Below are positions 43,072 through 51,308 of a DNA stretch of 64,000 bases, piece after piece (the stretch's first letter is position 1; each line of letters begins with the position of its first letter). A program made the translations under genes and the position numbers. Source of the stretch: Odoribacter laneus YIT 12061 (lineage in GTDB: Bacteria > Bacteroidota > Bacteroidia > Bacteroidales > Marinifilaceae). The DNA lies in NCBI RefSeq assembly GCF_000243215.1, contig NZ_JH594596.1:247560-311559 (forward strand). Reading direction: 5' to 3'. The notes under the pieces are model-generated. The model was not told where the DNA came from, did not search any database, and saw only the letters and a list, made by a program, of their open reading frames with translations.

Positions 43072-44118
43072 ATGAATTATGGTATCAGTGTTTTATTCCG
43101 GGCAATTCCGGTAGTAATGGCCTTCATTTGTTTTTTTCTGGGAGGTTTTATTTTTTTATATGGGAATGATGCCGCAAGGGACGTAGCGGGGCCTGTGGTA
43201 TTCTTTTTAGGGGCCATATGTTTGGCTTTGTACGCTACGGCAGCTACCATTATCCGTCAATTGATTCATAAATTTCACCCTTTCCTCAAGTACCTTATTC
43301 CGGGTTTTGGATATTTGGTGGCATTAGTGACGATTGGCTGTGGAATATGGATTTTCAGTCAGGGTACTTCCGGTTTTATTGTCTCCGGGCATGTGGTATG
43401 CGGAGTGGGATTGATTGCATGTTGTGTCTCAACGGCTGCAACTTCTTCTACAAAATTTTATTTGATTCCTCAGAATTCGAGTTCCGGGAGTTTGGCTTTG
43501 AATAAAGAAGGTTTTTCAGGATTTACCGAAAAAATTCTGATTCTGTTGACAGTCATCTTTTCTATTATCGCTTGGGTTTGGTGTATTATTTTGCTTTCTC
43601 GTATAGCAGAAGGGGCAGAATATTTTGTTGCCGGTACGGTAATGGGTGGCCTGGCTTGTATTTGTAGCAGCTTGATAGCCCTTGTGGCCAGTATTTCCCG
43701 GCAGATTCGCAACGATTACGGAGAAAAAGATCGTAGTTTTTGGCCGAAATTAGTTTTTTTCTTTGGTACAGTCTGTATTCTTTGGGGATTGGTCGTTATT
43801 TTGACGATGATCGGAAATGTAGCAAACACAACTGGATTTATAATGATTGGCTTGGGATTGGTCTGTTTTAGTATTTCCAGTAAAGTATTGTTGTTAGCTA
43901 AAGTTTGGAGACAAGGATACGCCTTGGCGAACCGGATTCCCTTGATTCCTGTGATTACGGCACTTTTGTGTTTATTTATGGGGGCTTTTCTCTTTGAGGA
44001 AGGTATTCTGGATAATGCTTTTTTTGTACCGGCACGGGTATTGGTTGGCTTGGGAGCCATTTGCTTCTGTCTTTTCTCTATAGTGAGTATATTGGAGAGC
44101 GGAACTTCAAAAAAATAA
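43072..44118 (+). CDS. YhiM-like inner membrane protein (DUF2776)
   Basis: 348 residues from the ATG at 43072. About ten hydrophobic segments run throughout. It recalls E. coli YhiM closely: the N-terminal SVLFRAIPVVMAFICFFLGG, the middle SGHVVCGVGLIACCVSTAA and the C-terminal LANRIPLIPVITALLCLFM and RVLVGLGAICFCLFSIVSI match its conserved stretches. YhiM has been linked to acid resistance in E. coli; its biochemical function is not known. There are internal repeats of a four-helix unit. A hairpin terminator starts at its stop codon. Confidence 0.88.
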   Translation: MNYGISVLFRAIPVVMAFICFFLGGFIFLYGNDAARDVAGPVVFFLGAICLALYATAATIIRQLIHKFHPFLKYLIPGFGYLVALVTIGCGIWIFSQGTSGFIVSGHVVCGVGLIACCVSTAATSSTKFYLIPQNSSSGSLALNKEGFSGFTEKILILLTVIFSIIAWVWCIILLSRIAEGAEYFVAGTVMGGLACICSSLIALVASISRQIRNDYGEKDRSFWPKLVFFFGTVCILWGLVVILTMIGNVANTTGFIMIGLGLVCFSISSKVLLLAKVWRQGYALANRIPLIPVITALLCLFMGAFLFEEGILDNAFFVPARVLVGLGAICFCLFSIVSILESGTSKK

Positions 44119-44149
44119 GGGAAAAGCTTGTTCCCTTTTAGGAGTAAAT
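44109..44149 (+). repeat. Direct repeat A, left flank of a 1.7 kb segment
   Basis: A stretch of about 41 bp covering the last codons, stop codon and terminator hairpin of the yhiM-like gene; it recurs at 45813-45854 with one indel and two substitutions. Confidence 0.8.
44117..44139 (+). terminator. yhiM-like gene terminator
   Basis: AAGGGAA / TTCCCTT stem with seven-base loop starting within the stop codon; only a very short T tail. Confidence 0.55.
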
Positions 44150-44223
44150 ACATACTTTTTATTTACGGAGTAAAGGATTCCTATCAGGCAACACAAAATT
44201 GATAAATCAACAGAAGGAAATAA

Positions 44224-44322
44224 TTACACATTAGGGACGTGCCCTAATGTGTAAAATCAGAGAGATTCGGATAAAATCGATGGGGGGACTTAAAATAGCA
44301 AAAAAGGTCCGTCCCTCTGGAG
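44224..44322 (+). repeat. Dispersed repeat element, copy 2
   Basis: Exact copy of both modules of the element at 13484: the 13-bp inverted repeat TTACACATTAGGG / CCCTAATGTGTAA with loop ACGTG (44224-44254) and the right module GCAAAAAAGGTCCGTCCCTC then TGGAG (44298-44322). The middle is unrelated and 23 bp shorter. It sits in the 220-bp gap between two convergent genes, ending 17 bp from the stop of the minus-strand gene. Confidence 0.75.
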
Positions 44323-44338
44323 CTTTTATTTTTCTCCT

Positions 44339-45316
44339 TTAAGCTCCCCAACCGGTCGTGTTCCAATTAACCGGCACATATTCCACCCATCTTTCGCCTT
44401 TTGCATTTGTCCGGATAATGCTTTTCTTTTGGGCCCTATGCAATCCGCTCATATTTGATACAAGAGGAGTCAGCAGGAATAGGACAGCAAAGGCACAAAT
44501 CAGCAGGATAAATCCCATTGTGAAAATGAGGGATGTCAGATAGATCAAAACGATCATGGTGAGTGGGACATAAACGATCATCAGGCAGCAAAGCAGAGGG
44601 TGTTTGTAAGTCTGGACGATAACGAGCACCGTTTGTACCAATATCGCTAATCCATAGAGAATCCCACTTCCTTGTTCCAGGATAGGCTGGATATGCTGGA
44701 GTTGTTCGTTGTTTACCACGAACGACAATACTATGAATGTAATGAAAATCAAACCGATCAGTATCAAAGGGGACAGGTAAAGGAGGGGCATTTTTAACTC
44801 CAGCATTTCTTTGAAGGTGGCAGTAGAAAAATAAAATGCAGCCAGTACAAATAAAGTGGATATCAGCAGGACAAAGAAATAGAGGATTTTATCCCAAGAA
44901 AAACTGAACGTGGCGAAAGCATGTACACAACTATATTGCGGGTCGTCTAGGGCTGCATATAGCAGTAAGGCAAATTCCCAGCCAATCAGAATCAACCACC
45001 AGATGGTCATGGAAAGACGGTTAAACCAACCTTTTTTAACGATCAGTAAAACCATAATCAGAGAGAGCAAGGTTAGGCCACAGACTGACCAGACCGTCCA
45101 GAGTGCTCCGCGAATACCTTTCCAAGTAGATTGGGAGATTTTCTGACTCAATGGCAAGAGCGGATTCAGACGCGCATATTGATGGGTAGTCGAGTCCTTT
45201 GTAGAGAGGATTGTTTCTTTTGTCTGCTTAGCTCCGGAGGGATGATTTTTTGCATCACCCATCGATGGGAGAAGGAAAAAAAGTGTGAGGAGAAAGAAAA
45301 ATACTTTTGTTGACAT
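44339..45316 (-). CDS. Hypothetical multi-pass membrane protein
   Basis: 325 residues from the ATG at 45316 (MSTKVFFFLLTLFFLL), not recognised. A cleavable signal-like segment (1-22) is followed by a polar Thr/Lys-rich linker and about eight TM segments (from about residue 70 to 290). It ends in a charged tail with an Arg-rich start (HRAQKKSIIRTNAKGERWVE). There are no transport or enzyme motifs. It lies alone on the minus strand inside a segment flanked by direct repeats, with a long palindrome in its promoter region. Confidence 0.7.
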   Translation of the reverse strand: MSTKVFFFLLTLFFLLPSMGDAKNHPSGAKQTKETILSTKDSTTHQYARLNPLLPLSQKISQSTWKGIRGALWTVWSVCGLTLLSLIMVLLIVKKGWFNRLSMTIWWLILIGWEFALLLYAALDDPQYSCVHAFATFSFSWDKILYFFVLLISTLFVLAAFYFSTATFKEMLELKMPLLYLSPLILIGLIFITFIVLSFVVNNEQLQHIQPILEQGSGILYGLAILVQTVLVIVQTYKHPLLCCLMIVYVPLTMIVLIYLTSLIFTMGFILLICAFAVLFLLTPLVSNMSGLHRAQKKSIIRTNAKGERWVEYVPVNWNTTGWGA

Positions 45317-45339
45317 AGGTATCAATTTAGGTGTTTTTA

Positions 45340-45347
45340 CAAATATA
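45340..45347 (-). promoter_or_regulatory. -7 box (TATATTTG) for membrane protein gene
   Basis: The minus strand reads TATATTTG, perfect TAnnTTTG, 24 bp before the ATG at 45316 and just inside the palindrome at 45354-45403, supporting the short start. Confidence 0.5.
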
Positions 45348-45353
45348 CTCATT

Positions 45354-45403
45354 TATATGCAAAAAGAAACAAAAATGTTTATTTTGTCATATTTTTGCAT
45401 ATA
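45354..45403. promoter_or_regulatory. Nested palindrome upstream of membrane protein gene
   Basis: Outer arms TATATGCAAAAA (45354-45365) and TTTTTGCATATA (45392-45403) are exact over 12 bp; inner arms ACAAAA / TTTTGT nest within. It lies upstream of the -7 box and could be an operator or cruciform. Confidence 0.5.
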
Positions 45404-45812
45404 GAGGAAGTTGGTGTTGTGAATTTTTTCGGTTAAGGTTTTCCCTTATAGTCGTCAAATTATCTGAGGGAGAAACATATCGGGGGTAAAAAAGTAACTG
45501 ATTCGTGGAAAAGAGGATAAGTAATAAGAAGGGCTTACACTTCTGTAGAGAGGAGGAATATCGGGAAGACAGAATGATTAAATTCTCTCAGGGGAATACC
45601 CCTTGGAAAAAAATACTTCTCGTTGTGAACCTCATACTTTCCTGACGCCAACAACGGATCTGATTTTGAAAATTGTTGCTGTAATCGGCTTTTATGCCGA
45701 AGAAAGCGGGTTGTCGTAAGAAAAATGCGATTTATTTTCTGGGTAAAAAACGAGGTGAAACAGACATCCTTTTGTTCCGGATCCTACCTTCCCCCGTCTC
45801 CGGAAACTATTA
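45404..45812. other. Non-coding stretch within direct-repeat-flanked segment
   Basis: No credible gene on either strand. It contains short G/C hairpins (CAGGGGAATACCCCTTG near 45588) and no riboswitch consensus I can identify. A small RNA cannot be ruled out. Confidence 0.3.
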
Positions 45813-45854
45813 AAAAAAATAAGGGAAAAGCTTATTTCCCTTTTAGGGGTAAAT
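45813..45854 (+). repeat. Direct repeat B, right flank of a 1.7 kb segment
   Basis: Near-copy of 44109-44149, including the AAGGGAAA / TTTCCCTT hairpin, placed directly before the rarA promoter. Confidence 0.8.
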
Positions 45855-45882
45855 CCTTATCTTTGCAAAAAGATAAGGATTT
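45851..45882 (+). promoter_or_regulatory. Perfect 14-bp palindrome over the rarA -7 box
   Basis: AAATCCTTATCTTT (45851-45864), loop GCAA, AAAGATAAGGATTT (45869-45882). The left arm contains TATCTTTG at 45858-45865, a perfect TAnnTTTG, and the right arm ends six bp before the rarA ATG. The site can act as operator or as an mRNA hairpin at the start codon. Confidence 0.65.
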
Positions 45883-45888
45883 TTGGTT

Positions 45889-47163
45889 ATGGAAAATAAG
45901 CCTTTGGCAGAACGGATGCGTCCGAAAACGTTGGATGATTATATCGGGCAGAAACATTTGGTGGGAGAAGGAAAAGTTCTGCGTAAAATGATAGAATCAG
46001 GGGTTGTCTCTTCTTTTATTCTATGGGGACCTCCGGGGGTAGGGAAGACGACTTTAGCCATGATTATTGCAGAGCAGTTGGAGAGGCCTTTTTACGTATT
46101 GAGTGCCGTCAGTTCCGGTGTCAAGGATGTGAGAGAAGTCATCCAGAAAGCTGAAAGCCAGCGTTTTTTCAATACGCCTAATCCTATTTTGTTTATAGAT
46201 GAAATACATCGATTTTCCAAAGCCCAGCAAGATTCTTTGCTGGCGGCTGTAGAAAAAGGAACGGTGACATTGATTGGTGCTACTACGGAAAATCCTTCCT
46301 TTGAGGTGATTTCTCCGCTTTTATCGCGCTGTCAGGTTTATGTACTGAAAGCTCAGGAGAAAGCGGATCTGGAAGAATTGATCGATAAGGCCCTGACAAA
46401 AGATTTTTATCTGAAAGAGAAAAATATTCTGGTAAAGGAGAAAGAAGCTTTAATCTCTTTTAGCGGAGGGGATGCCCGAAAGCTACTGAATATTCTGGAA
46501 CTGGTTGTAAATGCTCAGACGGGCGACCCAATTGTCGTGGACAATGAGACGGTACGGAAAGAACTTCAGGAAAACCCGTTGATGTATGATAAGGACGGGG
46601 AACAGCATTACGATATTATTTCCGCCATGATAAAATCTATCCGGGGAAGCGATCCGAATGCGGCTCTTTATTATATGGCCAGAATGCTGGAGGGAGGGGA
46701 AGATCCTAAATTTATTGCCCGGCGTTTAATTATCTCTGCTTCGGAAGATATCGGACTGGCTAATCCGAATGCCATGTTAATTGCCAATGCTTGTTTTGAA
46801 GCTGTACATAAAATTGGAATGCCGGAGGCCCGGATTCCTTTGGCTGAATGTTTGATTTATCTGGCTACTTCTCCTAAAAGTAATTCAGCTTATCTGGCTA
46901 TTAATCGGGCGATGGAGGTGGTAAAAAAGACAGCTAATGTCGCTGTCCCCCTTTATTTGAGAAATGCGCCGACCAAGTTGATGAAAGAGTTAAATTACGG
47001 AAAAGATTATAAATATGCACATGATTTTCCCGGGAATTTTGTCGATCAGGAATACATGCCGGAAGAGCTGAAAAATACAGTACTTTATTATCCCCAAAAC
47101 AATGCGCAGGAAATAAAGATTTTCGAGCGGTTGAAAAATTGGTGGAAGCGAAAGTATAAATGA
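45889..47163 (+). CDS. rarA: Replication-associated recombination protein A (RarA/MgsA)
   Basis: 424 residues from the ATG at 45889 (MENKPLAERMRPKTL). It is a clamp-loader-like AAA+ ATPase with Walker A GPPGVGKTT, Walker B FIDEIHRF, sensor 1 GATTENPSFE and the arginine finger in LLSRCQVY. The C-terminal MgsA tetramerisation part has GEDPKFIARRLIISASEDIG and AECLIYLATSPKSNSAY. It acts at stalled replication forks. The promoter is embedded in a palindrome directly upstream. kdsA follows on the same strand after 93 bp. Confidence 0.97.
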   Translation: MENKPLAERMRPKTLDDYIGQKHLVGEGKVLRKMIESGVVSSFILWGPPGVGKTTLAMIIAEQLERPFYVLSAVSSGVKDVREVIQKAESQRFFNTPNPILFIDEIHRFSKAQQDSLLAAVEKGTVTLIGATTENPSFEVISPLLSRCQVYVLKAQEKADLEELIDKALTKDFYLKEKNILVKEKEALISFSGGDARKLLNILELVVNAQTGDPIVVDNETVRKELQENPLMYDKDGEQHYDIISAMIKSIRGSDPNAALYYMARMLEGGEDPKFIARRLIISASEDIGLANPNAMLIANACFEAVHKIGMPEARIPLAECLIYLATSPKSNSAYLAINRAMEVVKKTANVAVPLYLRNAPTKLMKELNYGKDYKYAHDFPGNFVDQEYMPEELKNTVLYYPQNNAQEIKIFERLKNWWKRKYK

Positions 47164-47256
47164 GGATAGTTCCGTACCCAGGAGGGTGGAGTAAAAAATG
47201 GTGTGGATGTGCAGGAGAAACAAAAAATTTTGAAGGAATAATTTAAGCTAAATCAT

Positions 47257-48063
47257 ATGAAATTAATCGAGGAAATTAAGAATTCGGAAATGTTCTTTTT
47301 ATTAGCAGGACCTTGTGTGATTGAGGGGGAGGAAATGGCGTTGCGGATAGCGGAACACATAAAGGAAATAACAGACCGTTTGAAAATACCTTATGTATTT
47401 AAAGGGTCTTTTAAAAAAGCGAATCGCTCGCGTTTGGATTCTTTTACCGGTATAGGAGATGAGAAGGCTCTGAAGATATTGTCGAAGGTGAGAAAAGAAT
47501 TCGGAATTCCGGTTGTGACGGATATTCATTCTCCGGAAGATGCTCTAAAAGCTGCAGAGTATGTGGATGTATTGCAAATTCCTGCTTTTTTATGCCGCCA
47601 GACGGATTTATTGGTGGCTGCCGCTAAAACCGGAAAAGTAGTCAATGTAAAGAAAGGACAATTTCTTTCTCCTGAAGCGATGCGTTTTACTGTGGAGAAA
47701 GTGAGGGAGTCACAGAATCCGAATGTGATGGTGACGGAGCGGGGGACAACTTTCGGTTATCAGGATTTAGTAGTGGATTACCGGGGGATACGGATTATGC
47801 AACAAGAATGCCGTTGTCCCGTGGTTTTGGATGTAACCCATTCTCTTCAACAGCCGAATCAGAGTAGTGGGGTGACAGGAGGACAACCGGAATTGATAGA
47901 AACGATAGCTAAGGCGGGTATAGCCGTCGGAGCGGATGGTATATTTATCGAAACCCATATGGAACCTGCCCAGGCAAAATCAGACGGTGCTAATATGTTG
48001 CGGTTGGACTTAGTGGAAGGGTTACTGGAAAAATTAGTGAGGATTCGGAAGGCTATTTTGTAA
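47257..48063 (+). CDS. kdsA: 3-deoxy-8-phosphooctulonate synthase
   Basis: 268 residues, usual length. Signatures LLAGPCVIE, FKGSFKKANRS, VTDIHSPEDA, QIPAFLCRQTDLL, VNVKKGQFLSP and DVTHSLQQPN are all present. The Cys in AFLCRQ is general to KDO8P synthases; the metal-type marker cannot be decided safely by eye. The enzyme condenses arabinose-5-phosphate with phosphoenolpyruvate for Kdo of lipopolysaccharide. Confidence 0.98.
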   Translation: MKLIEEIKNSEMFFLLAGPCVIEGEEMALRIAEHIKEITDRLKIPYVFKGSFKKANRSRLDSFTGIGDEKALKILSKVRKEFGIPVVTDIHSPEDALKAAEYVDVLQIPAFLCRQTDLLVAAAKTGKVVNVKKGQFLSPEAMRFTVEKVRESQNPNVMVTERGTTFGYQDLVVDYRGIRIMQQECRCPVVLDVTHSLQQPNQSSGVTGGQPELIETIAKAGIAVGADGIFIETHMEPAQAKSDGANMLRLDLVEGLLEKLVRIRKAIL

Positions 48064-48179
48064 ACCGTAAAAAAGTTTAAAAAACAAAATTTTTAGATAA
48101 AATAATTTATTAATCGTTTTCTTTGTAACATAAATCTCTGTATGGGAATAGTGAGAAACCTTTTGATAAATTATAGGAC

Positions 48180-51100
48180 ATGAGTATAAAAGCGATCGGG
48201 TTTGTTGGTATAGGACTGTTTCTTTCTTTTTTTTGTGCTTTGGGAAAAGAATCGTCTCCTTTCTTTTCTACAGACCGGAAAGAAAAGGATTCGCTTTTTG
48301 TAGGGAAGGGAACGCTTCCGGTCAGGTTACAGGGTATTGTAACAAACCGGAAGGGAGAGGCTTTGCCGGGAGCTACGGTTTTAGAGAAAAAGACAGGGCG
48401 TGGGACGAGTACTGACATATATGGCCGTTTTGAATTAGATGCGGCTATGGGAAATGAGGTGGTTGTATCTTTTATAGGGTATGCTTCCCAGGCCTTTGTT
48501 TGTACGGACTCATCGGTTTTGCAAATTATTTTAGAGGAAGAGTCGCTTTTATTGGAGGATATCTTGGTGACCGCTTTGGGGATTCGTAAAAAAGAGACTT
48601 CTCTGGTGTATGCTGCTACAGAAATTAAAGGGGATGAAATCGTAAGGGTCAAAGATCCGAATCTGATTGTTGCACTTATGGGGAAAATTGCCGGTATGCA
48701 GATTCATAAGAGTTCTTCCGGGCCGGGAGGATCGGCCCAGGTGTTGTTGAGAGGATCCCGTTCTGCGGCCGGAAATAATCAACCTTTATATGTGATAGAT
48801 GGAGTGCCTATGTTAAATTCCGGAGGAGAACAACCATACACGGCTATCGGGGGAGTGGCTGACGGCGGAAACCGGGATGGAGGAGATGGTATCTCTAATT
48901 TAAATCCGGAAGATATAAAAAGTATAAGTATATTGAAAGGCGCTCCTGCAGCTGCCTTATATGGAACGCAGGCGGCGAACGGAGTGATTCTGATTACTAC
49001 TAAAAAAGGACAGGCGGGCAAGCAAGAGGTTACTTTTTCTTCTCATTTCCTGTTTGAAAAAGCGATATCTCTGCCGAAATTCCAGAATGCTTATGGGGTA
49101 AGTGATGGAATTGAGAGTTGGGGAGAACGAACGGTTACCAAAGCTTACGATCATGCCGGAGATTTTTTCCGCAGGGGGTATACCGCTATTCATACTTTTA
49201 CGATTTCGGGGGGAAATGAGAAACAGCAGACTTATTTCTCCTATGCGAATACGAGTTCGAAAGGGATTGTTCCGCATAATCGTTTGAGCCGTCATAATTT
49301 TAATCTCCGGGAGACAGCTGAATTTTATCAAGGACGGTTAAAGCTGGACGGGAATATCAGTTTGATCCGGCAGATGGTGAAAAACCGGCCGGTACCGGGA
49401 GGATTTTATATGAATCCGCTGGTCGGCTTGTATCGTTTTCCCCGGGGAATGGATATGACAGAATACCGGGAGCATTTTGAGGTATTCAATCCGGACCGGA
49501 ATCTGATGGAGCAAAATTGGCATTCCTCTACGGAGGATTTTGAACAAAATCCCTATTGGGTCATTCATCGTGTACTGAGTAAAGATCAGAGGAACCGCGT
49601 GATGGCTTCTTTAGCTTTGCAATTGAAGTTCACAGATTGGCTTCGCTTGGAAGCCCGGGGGAATGTGGATTACTTATCGGATAAATTCAGGGAAAAATTC
49701 TATGCTTCTACAGCGCCGGCTTTGGCAGGAATAAACGGCAGATATATCGATTCTGAATATCAGCAAACCTTGTTCTACGGCGACGTATTGATGAAGGGCG
49801 AACGGAAATGGAAGTTATTTTCATTGCAATTTGCTGTCGGGGCGAGTATGAATGACAATACCGTCAATGCACTCCGTTACGATTCAAAAACGGCTTCTTT
49901 AAAATATCCCAATGTGTTTACGGTGGCTAATATCAATATGAATAGTTCTGCTTATATAGAAGAGAAGAAGGAAGCTCAGCGGCAGATGCAATCGGTTTTC
50001 GGTACTTTTCAGTTGGGATACAGGGATTTAGTATATTTGGATGTGACAGCCCGTAATGACTGGTCGTCTACTCTTGCTTACACTACTCATGAAAAGAGCG
50101 GCTTTTTTTATCCTTCTGTCGGTATGTCGTGGATACTATCCCGGACGATAAAGATGCCGGCCTGGGTTTCGTTGGGAAAAATCCGGGCAGTCTGGAGTCA
50201 GGTTGGAAATGATATTCCGCTTTACATCACTTGTCCGACTGCTTCCATATCAGCAGGTGGAGAGGTGCAGATGCCGGATGCGGCTCCTTTTGAAGATATG
50301 AAACCGGAAATGAATACTTCTTTTGAAACGGGAACGGAATGGAAGTTTTGGGAAAACCGCTTGAATCTTAGCTTTACTTGGTATATCAGTCATACCCGCA
50401 ATCAATTTTTTAAACTTCCGGCAAAAACAGGAGATACTTATGCTTACCGGTATGTAAATGCTGGAAATGTGCGTAACAAGGGAATCGAATTAAGCCTGGA
50501 GGCTTGGCTTGTAAATAAATCGGCTTTTAGCTGGAAAACAGGGATAAATTATGCGATGAACCGGAATAAAGTATTGCGTTTACACGAAGAACTTCCTGTT
50601 TTTATTTACGGTCCTTACGGTTTTTCTTCCAGTTATGCCCTGAAGTTGGTAAAAGGAGGTTCTTTCGGGGATATATATGGGAAAGCATTTCTCCGGGATG
50701 AAAACGGAGAAATTCTCTATGAGACCGCAGGGGAAAAAGCAGGTTTGCCTAAAATATACGGAGAAGGGAATACCGTTAAAGTCGGGAATGCGAATCCCCG
50801 TTATACATGGAGTTGGCAGAATACATGGAGTTGGAAAGGATTGTCATTGTATATGCTGATAGACAGTAGAGTGGGGGGGGAAGTCTTGTCTCAGACCCAG
50901 GCCGATATGGACCTGTTCGGGGTGACGAAGGCTACGGCAGAGGATCGTGACAGAGGATACGTGGAGCTGGAGGGGAGGAAAATCACCCGGGTGAAAGAAT
51001 TTTATAAACTGGTTGTCGGTGGCCGTGCGGGAGTGACGGAATATTATATTTACGATGCTACTAATGTTCGCTTGAGGGAGCTCTCTCTGACCTATGCTTT

Positions 51101-51302
51101 GCCGGAGAGGTGGATGCAAAAGACAGGCATATTTCAGAATGTTCATTTTTCAGTCATGGCCCGGAATTTATTTTTTATCTATAAAAAGGCTCCTTTTGAT
51201 CCGGATTTGGTCCTTTCTACAGGAAACGATAATCAGGCGATCGATTCTTATGGCATGCCTACTACCCGGAGTATCGGTTTTTATGTTCGTTGTACTTTTT
51301 AG
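48180..51302 (+). CDS. SusC/RagA-type TonB-dependent outer membrane transporter
   Basis: 1040 residues. It has a signal peptide (1-22), a carboxypeptidase-D-regulatory-like domain (about 48-125, RLQGIVTNRKGEALPGATVL), and a TonB-box-like region then plug domain (about 140-270, with LLRGSRSAAGNNQPLYVIDG and ALYGTQAANGVILITTKKG). A 22-strand barrel ends in a terminal Phe. It imports a large ligand together with the SusD-like lipoprotein encoded 6 bp downstream. No glycosidase, peptidase or sensor gene is adjacent, so the substrate cannot be inferred. Confidence 0.95.
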   Translation: MSIKAIGFVGIGLFLSFFCALGKESSPFFSTDRKEKDSLFVGKGTLPVRLQGIVTNRKGEALPGATVLEKKTGRGTSTDIYGRFELDAAMGNEVVVSFIGYASQAFVCTDSSVLQIILEEESLLLEDILVTALGIRKKETSLVYAATEIKGDEIVRVKDPNLIVALMGKIAGMQIHKSSSGPGGSAQVLLRGSRSAAGNNQPLYVIDGVPMLNSGGEQPYTAIGGVADGGNRDGGDGISNLNPEDIKSISILKGAPAAALYGTQAANGVILITTKKGQAGKQEVTFSSHFLFEKAISLPKFQNAYGVSDGIESWGERTVTKAYDHAGDFFRRGYTAIHTFTISGGNEKQQTYFSYANTSSKGIVPHNRLSRHNFNLRETAEFYQGRLKLDGNISLIRQMVKNRPVPGGFYMNPLVGLYRFPRGMDMTEYREHFEVFNPDRNLMEQNWHSSTEDFEQNPYWVIHRVLSKDQRNRVMASLALQLKFTDWLRLEARGNVDYLSDKFREKFYASTAPALAGINGRYIDSEYQQTLFYGDVLMKGERKWKLFSLQFAVGASMNDNTVNALRYDSKTASLKYPNVFTVANINMNSSAYIEEKKEAQRQMQSVFGTFQLGYRDLVYLDVTARNDWSSTLAYTTHEKSGFFYPSVGMSWILSRTIKMPAWVSLGKIRAVWSQVGNDIPLYITCPTASISAGGEVQMPDAAPFEDMKPEMNTSFETGTEWKFWENRLNLSFTWYISHTRNQFFKLPAKTGDTYAYRYVNAGNVRNKGIELSLEAWLVNKSAFSWKTGINYAMNRNKVLRLHEELPVFIYGPYGFSSSYALKLVKGGSFGDIYGKAFLRDENGEILYETAGEKAGLPKIYGEGNTVKVGNANPRYTWSWQNTWSWKGLSLYMLIDSRVGGEVLSQTQADMDLFGVTKATAEDRDRGYVELEGRKITRVKEFYKLVVGGRAGVTEYYIYDATNVRLRELSLTYALPERWMQKTGIFQNVHFSVMARNLFFIYKKAPFDPDLVLSTGNDNQAIDSYGMPTTRSIGFYVRCTF

Positions 51303-51308
51303 AAAAAG

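Noticed and set aside
45404-45812. Possible cobalamin or other riboswitch before rarA
   Set aside because: No conserved riboswitch core could be matched by eye and rarA has no metabolic link.
45725-45991. 88-codon frame overlapping rarA start
   Set aside because: It runs through direct repeat and promoter palindrome and into rarA in another frame; a shadow.
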